A stretch of DNA of 64,000 bases from contig NZ_CP128360.1 in the NCBI RefSeq assembly GCF_030345095.1, positions 2,666,001 through 2,730,000 of the forward strand, written 5' to 3'. Position 1 is the first letter of the stretch, and every line of letters begins with the position of its first letter. The notes under the pieces were generated by a model. It did no database searches. It saw nothing but the letters and a program-made list of their open reading frames with translations, and had not been told where the DNA came from. Shown here in pieces: positions 28,365 to 36,459 of this stretch. Source of the stretch: Solwaraspora sp. WMMA2056 (GTDB lineage Bacteria; Actinomycetota; Actinomycetes; Mycobacteriales; Micromonosporaceae). A program made the translations under genes and the position numbers.

Positions 28365-30047
28365 GTGAACACCGACCAGTACACCATCGGCATCGACTTC
28401 GGCACCCTGTCCGGACGGGCGGTCGTGGTCCGGGTCGCCGACGGCGCGGAGCTCGGCTCGGCGGTGCACGAGTACCGCAACGCCGTCATCGACCGGGCCC
28501 TGCCCAGCAGCGGCAAACCGCTACCGCCGGACTGGGCGCTGCAGGACCCCGAGGACTACCGTGAGGTGCTGCGGCACGCCGTACCGGCGGCCGTGGCCGA
28601 CGCCGGCGTCGACCCGGCGCAGGTGATCGGCATCGCCACCGACTTCACCGCCTGCACCGTGCTGCCGACCCTCGCCGACGGCACCCCGCTGTGCCAGCTG
28701 CCCGAGCTTGCCGACCGGCCGCACGCCTGGCCGAAACTGTGGAAGCACCACTCGGCGCAGCCGCAGGCCGACCGGATCAACGCCCTCGCGCACGAGCGCG
28801 GCGAACCGTGGATCGGCCGCTACGGCGGCCGGATCTCCGCCGAGTGGCAGTTCGCCAAGGCGCTGCAGGTGCTGGAGGAGGATCCGCAGGTCTACGCCCG
28901 TACCCAGCGGTGGATCGAGGCCGCCGACTGGATCGTCTGGCAGCTGTGCGGCACCGAGACCCGTAACGCCTGCACCGCCGGCTACAAGGGCATCCACCAG
29001 GACGGCCGGTACCCGGACCCGGCGTACCTGGCGGCGCTGCACCCCGACTTCGCCGACTTCGCGGCGACCCGGCTGGAGCATCCGATCCTGCCGCTGGGTG
29101 CGCGGGCCGGCGGGCTGAGCGCCGAGGCCGCCGGCTGGACCGGGCTGCCGGCCGGTATCGCGGTCGCCGTCGGCAACGTCGACGCCCACGTCACCCCGCC
29201 GGCCGCCGGCGCGGTCGCCCCCGGCCAGCTGCTCGCCGTGATGGGCACCTCCACCTGCCACGTGATGAACGGCACCGACCTGGTCGAGGTCCCCGGCATC
29301 TGCGGCGTCGTCGACGGCGGCATCACCGCCGGGGCGTACGGCTACGAGGCCGGCCAGTCCGGCGTCGGCGACATCTTCGCCTGGTTCGTCGACCACGCCG
29401 TACCGCCGGCGGTGCACGACGAGGCGGCTCGCCTCGGGCTCAGCGTGCACGAGCTGCTCACCCGGCAGGCCGCCGAGCAGCCGGTCGGCGGGCACGGGCT
29501 GGTCGCCCTGGACTGGCACAGCGGCAACCGGTCGGTCCTGGTCGACCACCACCTGTCCGGGCTGATCGTCGGGCTCACCCTGGCCACCCGGCCGGACGAG
29601 ATCTACCGGGCACTGATCGAGGCGACCGCCTTCGGCACCCGGACCATCGTGGAGACGTTCGAACGGGCCGGGCTGCCGGTGACCGAGTTCGTCGTCGCCG
29701 GTGGCCTCAAGCGCAACAAGCTGATCATGCAGATCTACGCCGACGTGCTGCGCCGGCCGGTCAGCGTGGCCAGCTCCGACCAGGCGCCGGCGCTCGGCTC
29801 GGCGATCCACGCGGCGGTCGCCGCCGGGGCGTACCCGGACGTGGTCACCGCCGCCGGTGCGATGGGCGCGGTGGAGACCGCCGTCTACCGGCCCGACGCC
29901 GACCGCGCCGCCGGCTACGACCTGCTGTACGCCGAGTACCAGCTGCTGCACGACCACTTCGGCACCGGCGCCGACAAGGCGATGCACCGGCTGCGGGACA
30001 TCCGTAACGCCGCTCTCGCCCGCTCCGACCGGGAGGCTTCCGTCTGA
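28365..30047 (+). CDS. araB: ribulokinase
   Basis: A 560-residue FGGY-family carbohydrate kinase that phosphorylates L-ribulose to L-ribulose 5-phosphate. The N-terminal phosphate motif is IGIDFGTLSGRAVVV at residues 8-22; the AraB-type segments CTAGYKGIHQ, MGTSTCHVM and YGYEAGQSGVGD follow; the C-terminal FGGY-like adenosine site is FVVAGGLKRNKLIMQIYADV. GTG at 28365 has AGGGAG 6 nt upstream. The length is normal. The stop overlaps the araD start, and the three ara genes are transcribed with the importer. Confidence 0.96.
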   Translation: MNTDQYTIGIDFGTLSGRAVVVRVADGAELGSAVHEYRNAVIDRALPSSGKPLPPDWALQDPEDYREVLRHAVPAAVADAGVDPAQVIGIATDFTACTVLPTLADGTPLCQLPELADRPHAWPKLWKHHSAQPQADRINALAHERGEPWIGRYGGRISAEWQFAKALQVLEEDPQVYARTQRWIEAADWIVWQLCGTETRNACTAGYKGIHQDGRYPDPAYLAALHPDFADFAATRLEHPILPLGARAGGLSAEAAGWTGLPAGIAVAVGNVDAHVTPPAAGAVAPGQLLAVMGTSTCHVMNGTDLVEVPGICGVVDGGITAGAYGYEAGQSGVGDIFAWFVDHAVPPAVHDEAARLGLSVHELLTRQAAEQPVGGHGLVALDWHSGNRSVLVDHHLSGLIVGLTLATRPDEIYRALIEATAFGTRTIVETFERAGLPVTEFVVAGGLKRNKLIMQIYADVLRRPVSVASSDQAPALGSAIHAAVAAGAYPDVVTAAGAMGAVETAVYRPDADRAAGYDLLYAEYQLLHDHFGTGADKAMHRLRDIRNAALARSDREASV

Positions 30048-30736
30048 TGACCACCACCGCTCAGCCCAGCGCCGACGTGGCCGCCGAGATCGTCCGGCTG
30101 CGCGCCGAGGTGTGCCGGCTGCACGAGCACCTGACCCGCTGGGGTCTGGTCACCTGGACCAGCGGCAACGTCTCGGCCCGGGTGCCCGGCGCCGACCTGC
30201 TGGTGATCAAGCCCTCCGGGGTCAGCTACGACGAGCTCACCCCGGCGCACATGGTCGTCACCGACCTCGACGGCACCCTGGTCGAAGGCGACTACGCGCC
30301 GTCGAGCGACACCGAGGCGCACGCGTACGTCTACCGGCACATGCCGGCCGTCGGCGGGGTGGTGCACACGCACAGCCCGTACGCCACCGCCTGGGCCGCC
30401 CGGTGCGAGCCGATCCCGTGCGCGGTGACCGCGATGGCCGACGAGTTCGGCGGCGAGATCCCGGTCGGGCCGTTCGCGTTGATCGGTTCCGACGCGATCG
30501 GCCGGGGCATCGTCGAGACGCTCACCGGTCACCGCTCGCCGGCCGTCCTGATGCGTCAGCACGGTCCGTTCACCATCGGCGCCACCGCCAAGGCGGCGGT
30601 GAAGGCGGCGGTGATGTGCGAGGACGTCGCCCGCACGATCCACCTGGCCCGTCAGCTCGGCCCGGTCGAGCCGCTGCCGCAGGCCGCGATCGACGCGCTG
30701 TACGAGCGCTACCAGAACGTGTACGGCCAGCGGTGA
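30047..30736 (+). CDS. araD: L-ribulose-5-phosphate 4-epimerase
   Basis: A 229-residue class II aldolase-family epimerase converting L-ribulose 5-phosphate to D-xylulose 5-phosphate. The substrate-binding segments WTSGNVSAR and [10 protein letters not shown] are present, Asp/Glu residues follow near 87 (SSDTEAH), and the zinc ligands sit in HTHSPYA and later in MRQHGPF. ATG at 30047 overlaps the araB stop by one base. It completes the arabinose pathway together with araB and araA. Confidence 0.95.
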   Translation: MTTTAQPSADVAAEIVRLRAEVCRLHEHLTRWGLVTWTSGNVSARVPGADLLVIKPSGVSYDELTPAHMVVTDLDGTLVEGDYAPSSDTEAHAYVYRHMPAVGGVVHTHSPYATAWAARCEPIPCAVTAMADEFGGEIPVGPFALIGSDAIGRGIVETLTGHRSPAVLMRQHGPFTIGATAKAAVKAAVMCEDVARTIHLARQLGPVEPLPQAAIDALYERYQNVYGQR

Positions 30737-30773
30737 GCTGCGACCGGCGGATTGTTGTACTAAAGGGGGATCT

Positions 30774-32285
30774 GTGATGGAGGCAGGGAAACGGTCCGCG
30801 CAGGTGTGGTTCCTCACCGGCAGCCAGGGGCTGTACGGCGACGACACGCTGCGCCAGGTGGCCGAGCAGTCCCAGGAGATCGCCGGCCGGCTCGGCGCCG
30901 CCGACGGGTTGCCGGTCGAGATCGTCTGGCGCCCGGTGCTGACCAGCCCGGAGGAGATCCTCCGGGTCTGCCTGGCGGCCAACACCGAACCCGACGTGGT
31001 CGGCGTGATCGCCTGGATGCACACCTTCTCGCCGGCCAAGATGTGGATCGCCGGGCTGGACGCGCTGCGCAAGCCGCTGCTGCACCTGCACACCCAGGCC
31101 AACGTCGAACTGCCGTGGGCAGAGATCGACATGGACTTCATGAACCTGAACCAGGCCGCGCACGGCGACCGCGAGTTCGGCTACGTGCAGACCCGGCTCG
31201 GGGTGGCCCGCAAGACCGTCGCCGGCCACGTCAGCGACCCCCGGGTCGTCGGTCGGATCGCCGGCTGGGCGCGGGCCGCGATCGGCCACAGCGAGCTGCG
31301 GTCGCTGAAGCTGGCCCGGTTCGGCGACAACATGCGCAACGTCGCGGTGACCGAAGGCGACAAGGTGGAGGCGCAGGTCCGGTTCGGCGTCTCGGTCAAC
31401 ACGTACGGGGTGAACGAGCTCGTCGAGGCGGTCGACGCGGTGCCGGACCCCGACGTCAAGGTCCTGGTCGACGAGTACGAGCAGCGGTACCGGGTCGACC
31501 CGGCGCTGCGGGCCGGCGGCGACCGGCACGACTCGCTGCGCTACGCCGCCCGCATCGAGCTGGGCCTGCGCGGCTTCCTCACCGAGGGCGGCTTCCGGGC
31601 GTTCACCACGAACTTCGAGGACCTCGGCGGGCTGCGGCAACTGCCCGGCCTGGCGGTGCAGCGGCTGATGGCCGACGGCTACGGCTTCGGCGGCGAAGGC
31701 GACTGGAAGACGGCCGTACTTGTCCGCACCCTGAAGGCGATGTCGACCGGGCTCGACGGCGGCACGTCGTTCATGGAGGACTACACCTACGACCTGACCC
31801 CCGGTCAGGAGCGGATCCTCGGCGCGCACATGCTGGAGGTCTGCCCGAGCATCGCCGCCGACACCCCGTCGTGTGAGATCCATCCGCTGAGCATCGGCGG
31901 CCGCGAGGACCCCGTACGGCTGGTCTTCGACGCCGCACCCGGCCGGGCCGTCGTGCTCGGCATGGTCGACCTGGGCGAACGGTTCCGCCTGGTGGCCAAC
32001 GAGATAGAGGTCGTGCCGCCGGCACAGCCGTTGCCGAAGTTGCCGGTGGCCCGGGCGGTGTGGCGCCCCGAGCCGGACCTGCCGACGTCGGCGGAGGCGT
32101 GGCTGACCGCCGGCGGCCCGCATCACACCGTCCTCTCCCAGGCCGTCGGGGTGGACGAGTTGCACGATCTGGCCGAGATGACCGGCACCGAGTTGGCGGT
32201 CATCGACGCCGATACGACGACCCGGCGGTTCGCCGCCGAGTTGCGCTGGAGTCAGGCGTACCACCGGCTGGCCCGGGGCTTCTGA
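30774..32285 (+). CDS. araA: L-arabinose isomerase
   Basis: A 503-residue isomerase converting L-arabinose to L-ribulose, Mn-dependent in known enzymes. Recognisable AraA segments: [21 protein letters not shown] near residues 12-32, [15 protein letters not shown], and [12 protein letters not shown], with the conserved Glu/His metal ligands expected there and in [10 protein letters not shown] and [11 protein letters not shown] 30774 is followed immediately by ATG 30777; AAAGGGGGA lies about 6 nt upstream, so either may start. It is the last gene of the operon, 37 bp after araD, and is followed by a strong terminator. Confidence 0.96.
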   Translation: MMEAGKRSAQVWFLTGSQGLYGDDTLRQVAEQSQEIAGRLGAADGLPVEIVWRPVLTSPEEILRVCLAANTEPDVVGVIAWMHTFSPAKMWIAGLDALRKPLLHLHTQANVELPWAEIDMDFMNLNQAAHGDREFGYVQTRLGVARKTVAGHVSDPRVVGRIAGWARAAIGHSELRSLKLARFGDNMRNVAVTEGDKVEAQVRFGVSVNTYGVNELVEAVDAVPDPDVKVLVDEYEQRYRVDPALRAGGDRHDSLRYAARIELGLRGFLTEGGFRAFTTNFEDLGGLRQLPGLAVQRLMADGYGFGGEGDWKTAVLVRTLKAMSTGLDGGTSFMEDYTYDLTPGQERILGAHMLEVCPSIAADTPSCEIHPLSIGGREDPVRLVFDAAPGRAVVLGMVDLGERFRLVANEIEVVPPAQPLPKLPVARAVWRPEPDLPTSAEAWLTAGGPHHTVLSQAVGVDELHDLAEMTGTELAVIDADTTTRRFAAELRWSQAYHRLARGF

Positions 32286-32289
32286 GCCG

Positions 32290-32332
32290 CCGTCCTGCTG
32301 CCCGGGTGCTGGCGCCCCGGGCAGCAGGACGG
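32290..32332. terminator. 17-bp perfect hairpin terminator after araA
   Basis: CCGTCCTGCTGCCCGGG (32290-32306) pairs perfectly with 32316-32332 around a 9-nt loop. It starts 4 nt after the araA stop and lies between convergent genes, so it can act in both directions. Confidence 0.88.
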
Positions 32333-32385
32333 GTGGATGCCCGGATCAGAGATTTCGGGGTGACGCCTGGTCGGGGGCTGGTCGG

Positions 32386-32811
32386 TCACTGCCCCGCGTA
32401 CCGGGTGGTGGCGCTGGTGCCGGTCCAGGCGGGCAGGTGCATGGTGGTCTGCGCGGCGAGGGCCTGGCTGGTCTGCCAGCGGCGGAGCGCGTCCTTGATG
32501 CGGTCGTTCTGTTCGTAGGTGCGGTCGAGTTCGGCGTAGACGATGCCGAGGTCGTGGGCGATCCGTTCGAGGAAGGCGGCGACTTCGCCGGGGTCGAGGC
32601 CCCGGCCGCCGCCGCGCCGGGGGGCCGTCGGGAAGCGGTGGCTGCGGATCTGCCAAGGGCGGATCGGCCGGTACGCGGTGGGTCGCTGGTTGCGGCTGCG
32701 ACCAGCGGGTACGCGGTAGACGCCGCTGCCCTGCGGCCAGTCACGTGGCGGGGTGGTGGCCATCTTGCGGCGTTGCCAGCGCAGTCGCCAGCGTCGCCAG
32801 AGCTCTCGCAT
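32386..32811 (-). CDS. small DivIVA-domain-like protein
   Basis: A 141-residue protein with a basic N-terminal half (RELWRRWRLRWQRRK, then an Arg/Pro-rich region) and a C-terminal segment resembling the DivIVA coiled-coil start: LDPGEVAAFLERIAHDLG, then YAELDRTYEQNDRIKDALRRWQT. In actinomycetes DivIVA-type proteins bind polar membrane and organise growth; this version lacks most of the coiled coil, so it may be an adaptor or have another role. ATG at 32811 has GGGGAGG upstream. It faces away from the GntR-type regulator gene, sharing a control region with a promoter and palindrome 250 bp upstream. Confidence 0.75.
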   Translation of the reverse strand: MRELWRRWRLRWQRRKMATTPPRDWPQGSGVYRVPAGRSRNQRPTAYRPIRPWQIRSHRFPTAPRRGGGRGLDPGEVAAFLERIAHDLGIVYAELDRTYEQNDRIKDALRRWQTSQALAAQTTMHLPAWTGTSATTRYAGQ

Positions 32812-33064
32812 CACGTGTTCCTCCCCATTGTCTTCGCTGCTGGTGCCGTTCGGGCGGTGTCGTGGGTGTGTCTGGACGGGGGTGGCCCTGCCGCTTGCCG
32901 ATCCCGACGGGGCCACCCCACCCCAATCGCCGCAGCCCTCCTTGGCAGTACGGCGACCAGGGCAAACCTTCGGGGCCGGGACGCCCAACGAGCGGCATGA
33001 CTCGCTGACCGCCCCGACCGGAGGTGAGCGCCCCAAGCTGCCGTGCAAGGAGTGCTCGCGTCAA

Positions 33065-33093
33065 AACTTAGGCGGCTAAGCCGCCTATGTCAA
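33065..33093 (-). promoter_or_regulatory. leftward promoter with palindrome filling its spacer
   Basis: Reading leftward, TTGACA (33093-33088), a 17-nt spacer and TAAGTT (33070-33065) form a good vegetative-type promoter. The spacer holds a 19-bp palindrome, TAGGCGGC-TAA-GCCGCCTA (33069-33087). The likely ligand is the GntR-type regulator encoded 70 bp to the right. The rest of 32812-33156 is non-coding as far as I can see; it would be a 247-nt leader of the DivIVA-like gene. Confidence 0.7.
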
Positions 33094-33156
33094 CGAATCC
33101 TTGTCGCGGTCACGTGTCTCGTGATCGAATCGGGTTGCCGTGCAAGGAGACTCGAA

Positions 33157-33429
33157 ATGCCTACGCAGCCCGACTATGTCCGCATTTCGGACGCCTACGC
33201 CGCCGCGATCGTCAGCGGGCGGCTCAAGCCAGGGGAGAAGCTGCTCTCGATCGCCGAGATGAGCCAGCGCTACAAGGTCGGCGCCACGACCATCAAGATG
33301 GTCCTCGTACGGCTGGAAGCCCGCCGGCTGGTCCGCCGTCACCAGGGCAAGGGCACGTTCGTCGAGCCCAGCGACCGATGGCTACTGCCCGACGGCGACG
33401 ATGATGACGAGCCGGATTTCGAGATCTGA
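33157..33429 (+). CDS. minimal GntR-type winged-helix regulator
   Basis: A 90-residue protein that is almost entirely a GntR winged helix (DAYAAAIVSGRLKPGEKL, then RYKVGATTIKMVLVRLEARRLV, then HQGKGTFV), followed by an acidic tail DGDDDDEPDFEI. There is no effector-binding domain, so it must sense through a partner, through its concentration, or not at all. ATG at 33157 has AAGGAG 8 nt upstream; the longer frame from 33043 is unlikely. It probably binds the palindrome at 33069-33087 (inference). Confidence 0.85.
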   Translation: MPTQPDYVRISDAYAAAIVSGRLKPGEKLLSIAEMSQRYKVGATTIKMVLVRLEARRLVRRHQGKGTFVEPSDRWLLPDGDDDDEPDFEI

Positions 33430-33850
33430 GGGTTGCGGCATAGCGACACTTCGCCTGGCTTCCTGGCATCCAATCGTCACTAACCAGCCCACCTCAGCGG
33501 CTGGTAGCCGGGCAAGTGACAAGGAGGGTCGGGAAGGCGGGCTTCTCGTGTCGGGTCAGCCTCGCAGCTGTCGCTGGCGGCCGCACCGACTCGGATCTGC
33601 CGCGGTGGGCTAAGCAACGGTTTATTTTGGGGGTCGGCGGCTGGGACGTGCAGACGGTCGACGAGTGCCTTCGCCTGAACGGTATGGCGAATGGTGGTCA
33701 CTCGGGCAATTTCACCTGCTCGATATTCTGATCGAGCTACGCCGGTGCGAGGGCCGCCGCAATTGCGATGGGTTCTCGCGCCGGCCCCTCGTCGGCGTGT
33801 GGACGTGAGGGGGATCCTGTACGATCTGTCAACAGCGCAGGAGGAATACC
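33430..33850. other. 421-bp spacer without a recognisable gene
   Basis: The base composition is less GC-rich and codon bias is not actinomycete-like in any frame. Short frames (for example 33516-33731) have no convincing ribosome site or family resemblance. It may be a decayed gene or the leader of the small membrane-protein gene. Confidence 0.4.
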
Positions 33851-34153
33851 ATGTCAACCCAGCAAGAGTCCCTCAGTTCGGAGCGGACGAACTTCAGAAT
33901 TGTTTTTGTGGCGGTCCTGTCCGCCCTTGGTCTGGCGACGTTGATCGTGAACTTCCTGCTGGCCGGTGCGGTAGGGGCTGCCGGGGCGGTTGCTTCAATC
34001 TGGGGACTGCGTGCCGATCGGCAGCACCGGACCGCGTATCAGGTTTTTCTCGCTATCTCTCTGCTCACCGTGGCAATTTCGCTACTGATGAGCGTTTTCT
34101 TGCTCTCGGTGGACCGTCCTGAGCCAAGCGTCACGGTAGTCCCGAAACCATGA
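33851..34153 (+). CDS. small two-helix membrane protein
   Basis: A 100-residue protein, family not recognised. Two hydrophobic segments, about residues 17-50 (probably one long or two short helices around FVAVLSALGLATLIVNFLL and AGAVGAAGAVASIWG) and about 65-87, are joined by a charged loop RADRQHR. The C-terminus PEPSVTVVPKP is short and Pro-rich. ATG at 33851 has a strong AGGAGG 7 nt upstream, which is the best evidence that it is real. Base composition is lower in GC than its neighbours, hinting at a different origin. Confidence 0.7.
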   Translation: MSTQQESLSSERTNFRIVFVAVLSALGLATLIVNFLLAGAVGAAGAVASIWGLRADRQHRTAYQVFLAISLLTVAISLLMSVFLLSVDRPEPSVTVVPKP

Positions 34154-34184
34154 TCATGGCCTCAGACCACGCGTAGGTTGTCGG

Positions 34185-35453
34185 TCAGCGTCGGGCGCGC
34201 ACGCCGCGACCGGCCCACCAGACGACGACGCCGACGGCGAACACGGCCAGCCCGGTGAGCACCGCCGCACCGGGCAGGGTGGCGGCCAGCAGCAGGCAGC
34301 CGACGATCCCGACGAGTGGTACGGCCCTCGGCAACGCGCCCTCGTCGCGGTGCAGGGTCAGCGCGGCGGCGTTGGCCACCGCGTAGTAGACCAGTACGCC
34401 GAACGACGAGAAGCCGATCGCCTCGCGCAGGTCGGCGACGCAGACCAGGGCCACCACCGCGACGCCGACCGCGATCTCCGCCCGGTGCGGCACCTGCCGA
34501 CGCGGATGCACGGCGTCCAGCCCGGCGGGCAGGTGCCGGCCCCGGGACATCGCGAACACGGTCCGGGACACCCCGAGGATCAACGCCAGCAGCGCGCCGA
34601 GCGCCGCCGTGGCCGCGCCGATGCGTACCACCGGGGTCAACCAGCCGGCACCGACCTGGGACACGGCGGCGGCCAGCGGTGCCGGCGTGTCGGCCAGCCC
34701 GGCCGGGCCCAGCGCCCGCAGCACGGCGACCGCGACCAGCGCGTACACGGCCAGGGTGATGCCCAGCGCGATCGGGATCGCCCGGGGGATGGTGCGCTGC
34801 GGGTCGCGGACCTCCTCGCCGAGGGTGGCGATCCGGGCGTAGCCGGCGAACGCGAAGAAGAGCAGGCCGGCACCCTGCAGCACCCCCCACCCGTCGACCG
34901 GTCCGCCGCCGGCCGCGCCGGCCCCCGCTGTGCCGAGGACCGGTCGGGCACCGCCGAGCAGCCCGACGACGACCACGGCGGCCAGCACCGTCAACACGAC
35001 GGTGACGATCACCCGGGTCGCCCACGCCGACCGGTGCACGCCGAACAGGTTCAGTACGGTGAGCGCGACCACCGCCGCGACCGCGACCGGCCGGGCGTAC
35101 GCCGGTGCCAGGTAGCTGCCGACGGTGAGCGCCATCGCCGCGCAGGAGGCCGTCTTGCCGACCACGAAGCCCCAGCCGGCGAGGTGGCCCCAGAGGTCGC
35201 CGAGCCGCTGCCGGCCGTAGACGTAGGTGCCGCCGGACTCCGGGTAGCGGGCGGCCAGCCGGGCCGACGACATCGCGTTGCAGTACGCCACCACGGCGGC
35301 GATCGCGAGGGCGGCCAGCAGCCATCCGCCGGCGGCGGCCGCCGCCGGGGCGAACGCCGCGAAGACCCCGGCGCCGATCATCGCCCCGAGCCCGATGACG
35401 ACGGCGTCGCGGGTGCCGAGCCGGCGGGCCAGCGGGGTGTCGGCGGCGGTCAT
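34185..35453 (-). CDS. APC-family amino acid/polyamine permease
   Basis: A 422-residue membrane transporter with about twelve hydrophobic segments. The APC-type start is visible: RRLGTRDAVVIGLGAMIGAGVFAAF, where GAMIGAGVF is the substrate-binding helix 1 break, and later FFAFAGYARIATLGEEVRDP, the helix 6 signature. The substrate is not predictable from this. ATG at 35453 overlaps the SURF1 stop by 4 bp (ATGA), so the two are co-transcribed; the frame further upstream is in SURF1 DNA. Confidence 0.92.
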   Translation of the reverse strand: MTAADTPLARRLGTRDAVVIGLGAMIGAGVFAAFAPAAAAAGGWLLAALAIAAVVAYCNAMSSARLAARYPESGGTYVYGRQRLGDLWGHLAGWGFVVGKTASCAAMALTVGSYLAPAYARPVAVAAVVALTVLNLFGVHRSAWATRVIVTVVLTVLAAVVVVGLLGGARPVLGTAGAGAAGGGPVDGWGVLQGAGLLFFAFAGYARIATLGEEVRDPQRTIPRAIPIALGITLAVYALVAVAVLRALGPAGLADTPAPLAAAVSQVGAGWLTPVVRIGAATAALGALLALILGVSRTVFAMSRGRHLPAGLDAVHPRRQVPHRAEIAVGVAVVALVCVADLREAIGFSSFGVLVYYAVANAAALTLHRDEGALPRAVPLVGIVGCLLLAATLPGAAVLTGLAVFAVGVVVWWAGRGVRARR

Positions 35454-36313
35454 GCCGGCGGGTTGGCCGCCCGGTCGGTCTGCCGCTGTTGCGCGGCCGC
35501 CCGGTCGGTGGGTCTGGATGTCGCGGCCGCCCGGTCGGTGGGTCCAGGCTCGGCGGCTCGGCGGGTGTGCGCCTCCCGGCGGGCCAGCCAGCCGTACCCG
35601 ACCAGGGTCATCGCGGCGAAGATCCACCACTGGGCCACGTACCCGCCGTTCTGCCAGCTGTTCTCGTGCCGGATGGCGACCGCGACGAACGCCGGGTCCG
35701 GCGTCGGGGTCTGCTCCTGCAGCAGCAGGTAGCCGCCGCGTACCGGGTAGGGCAGCTCGGTGGCGAGGGCTCCGGTGGCGATCCGGCGGGTCTCCAACTT
35801 GCCGTCGCGGCGGGTGACCGCACCGGACATCGGCTCCGGCTGGCGGACCAGCCCGATCACGGTCACCTCACCGGTGGGTGTGGCCGGCAGTTGCGGCTGC
35901 GCGTCGGCGCCGCTGTCGGCCGGCGGGATCCAGCCCCGGTCGACCAGGACGGCGGAGCCGTCGGCCAGCACCAGCGGGGTGACGATCTCGAAACCGACCC
36001 GGCTGTTCGCCGTCCGGCTGCGGACCAGGACCTGGTTGTCGACGTCGTAGCGCCCGGTCGCGGTGACCCGGGTCCAGGTCGCCGACTGCGGCGGCGGCGC
36101 ACCGGCGGTACCGGCGGCCGCCCCGGGCGGGCCGACGACCTGCGTCACCGCCACCGGGATCTGGTCGGCGGCGGCGTCGATCCGGTCGTTGACCTCGCTG
36201 CGTTGGTGGTAGCGGTCGAGCTGCCAGTTGCCCAGCTGCACCATCACCGTGGCGGCCACCACCGCCAGCGCGAGGTGACCCAACCATCGGGGCGTCAGCA
36301 GGAACCGGTACAC
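35450..36313 (-). CDS. SURF1-family cytochrome oxidase assembly protein
   Basis: A 287-residue membrane protein of the SURF1 family, involved in assembly of haem-copper cytochrome c oxidase. The N-terminal helix (LGHLALAVVAATVMVQLG) is followed by the family motif GNWQLDRY; mid-protein segments are VLVDRGWIPP and VIGLVRQPEP; a second helix near 228-245 contains QWWIFAAMTLVGYGWLARRE. The C-terminal tail is three 10-residue repeats beginning PTDRAA/QTDRAA, encoded by 30-bp repeats. GTG at 36313 is the most sensible start although no clear ribosome site is seen. Confidence 0.9.
   Translation of the reverse strand: MYRFLLTPRWLGHLALAVVAATVMVQLGNWQLDRYHQRSEVNDRIDAAADQIPVAVTQVVGPPGAAAGTAGAPPPQSATWTRVTATGRYDVDNQVLVRSRTANSRVGFEIVTPLVLADGSAVLVDRGWIPPADSGADAQPQLPATPTGEVTVIGLVRQPEPMSGAVTRRDGKLETRRIATGALATELPYPVRGGYLLLQEQTPTPDPAFVAVAIRHENSWQNGGYVAQWWIFAAMTLVGYGWLARREAHTRRAAEPGPTDRAAATSRPTDRAAAQQRQTDRAANPPA
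35465..35539. repeat. 30-bp-period repeats in the SURF1 tail
   Basis: GGCCGCCCGGTCGGT occurs exactly at 35465, 35495 and 35525, a strict 30-bp period, encoding three 10-residue repeats at the C-terminus of the SURF1 protein. Confidence 0.85.
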
Positions 36314-36459
36314 ATGTCGGAGGCTACCCGGTAACGTCTTGCGGCTGTCCCTCCACTCCGTCCGGGGGTGACGGGGCCCGCGCGGCGACCGGCACGACCA
36401 CCGCACCGGCCAGCTCAGCCCGACCGCCGCAACCGCAGACCAGCACAGAGGAGTCGCAG

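Noticed and set aside
33691-34122. 143-residue frame overlapping the small membrane protein
   Set aside because: The alternative frame at 33851 has a strong ribosome site and hydrophobic helices; this one has neither.
36314-36459. Possible cobalamin riboswitch before cobB
   Set aside because: The region is short and I see no B12-box or conserved core elements.
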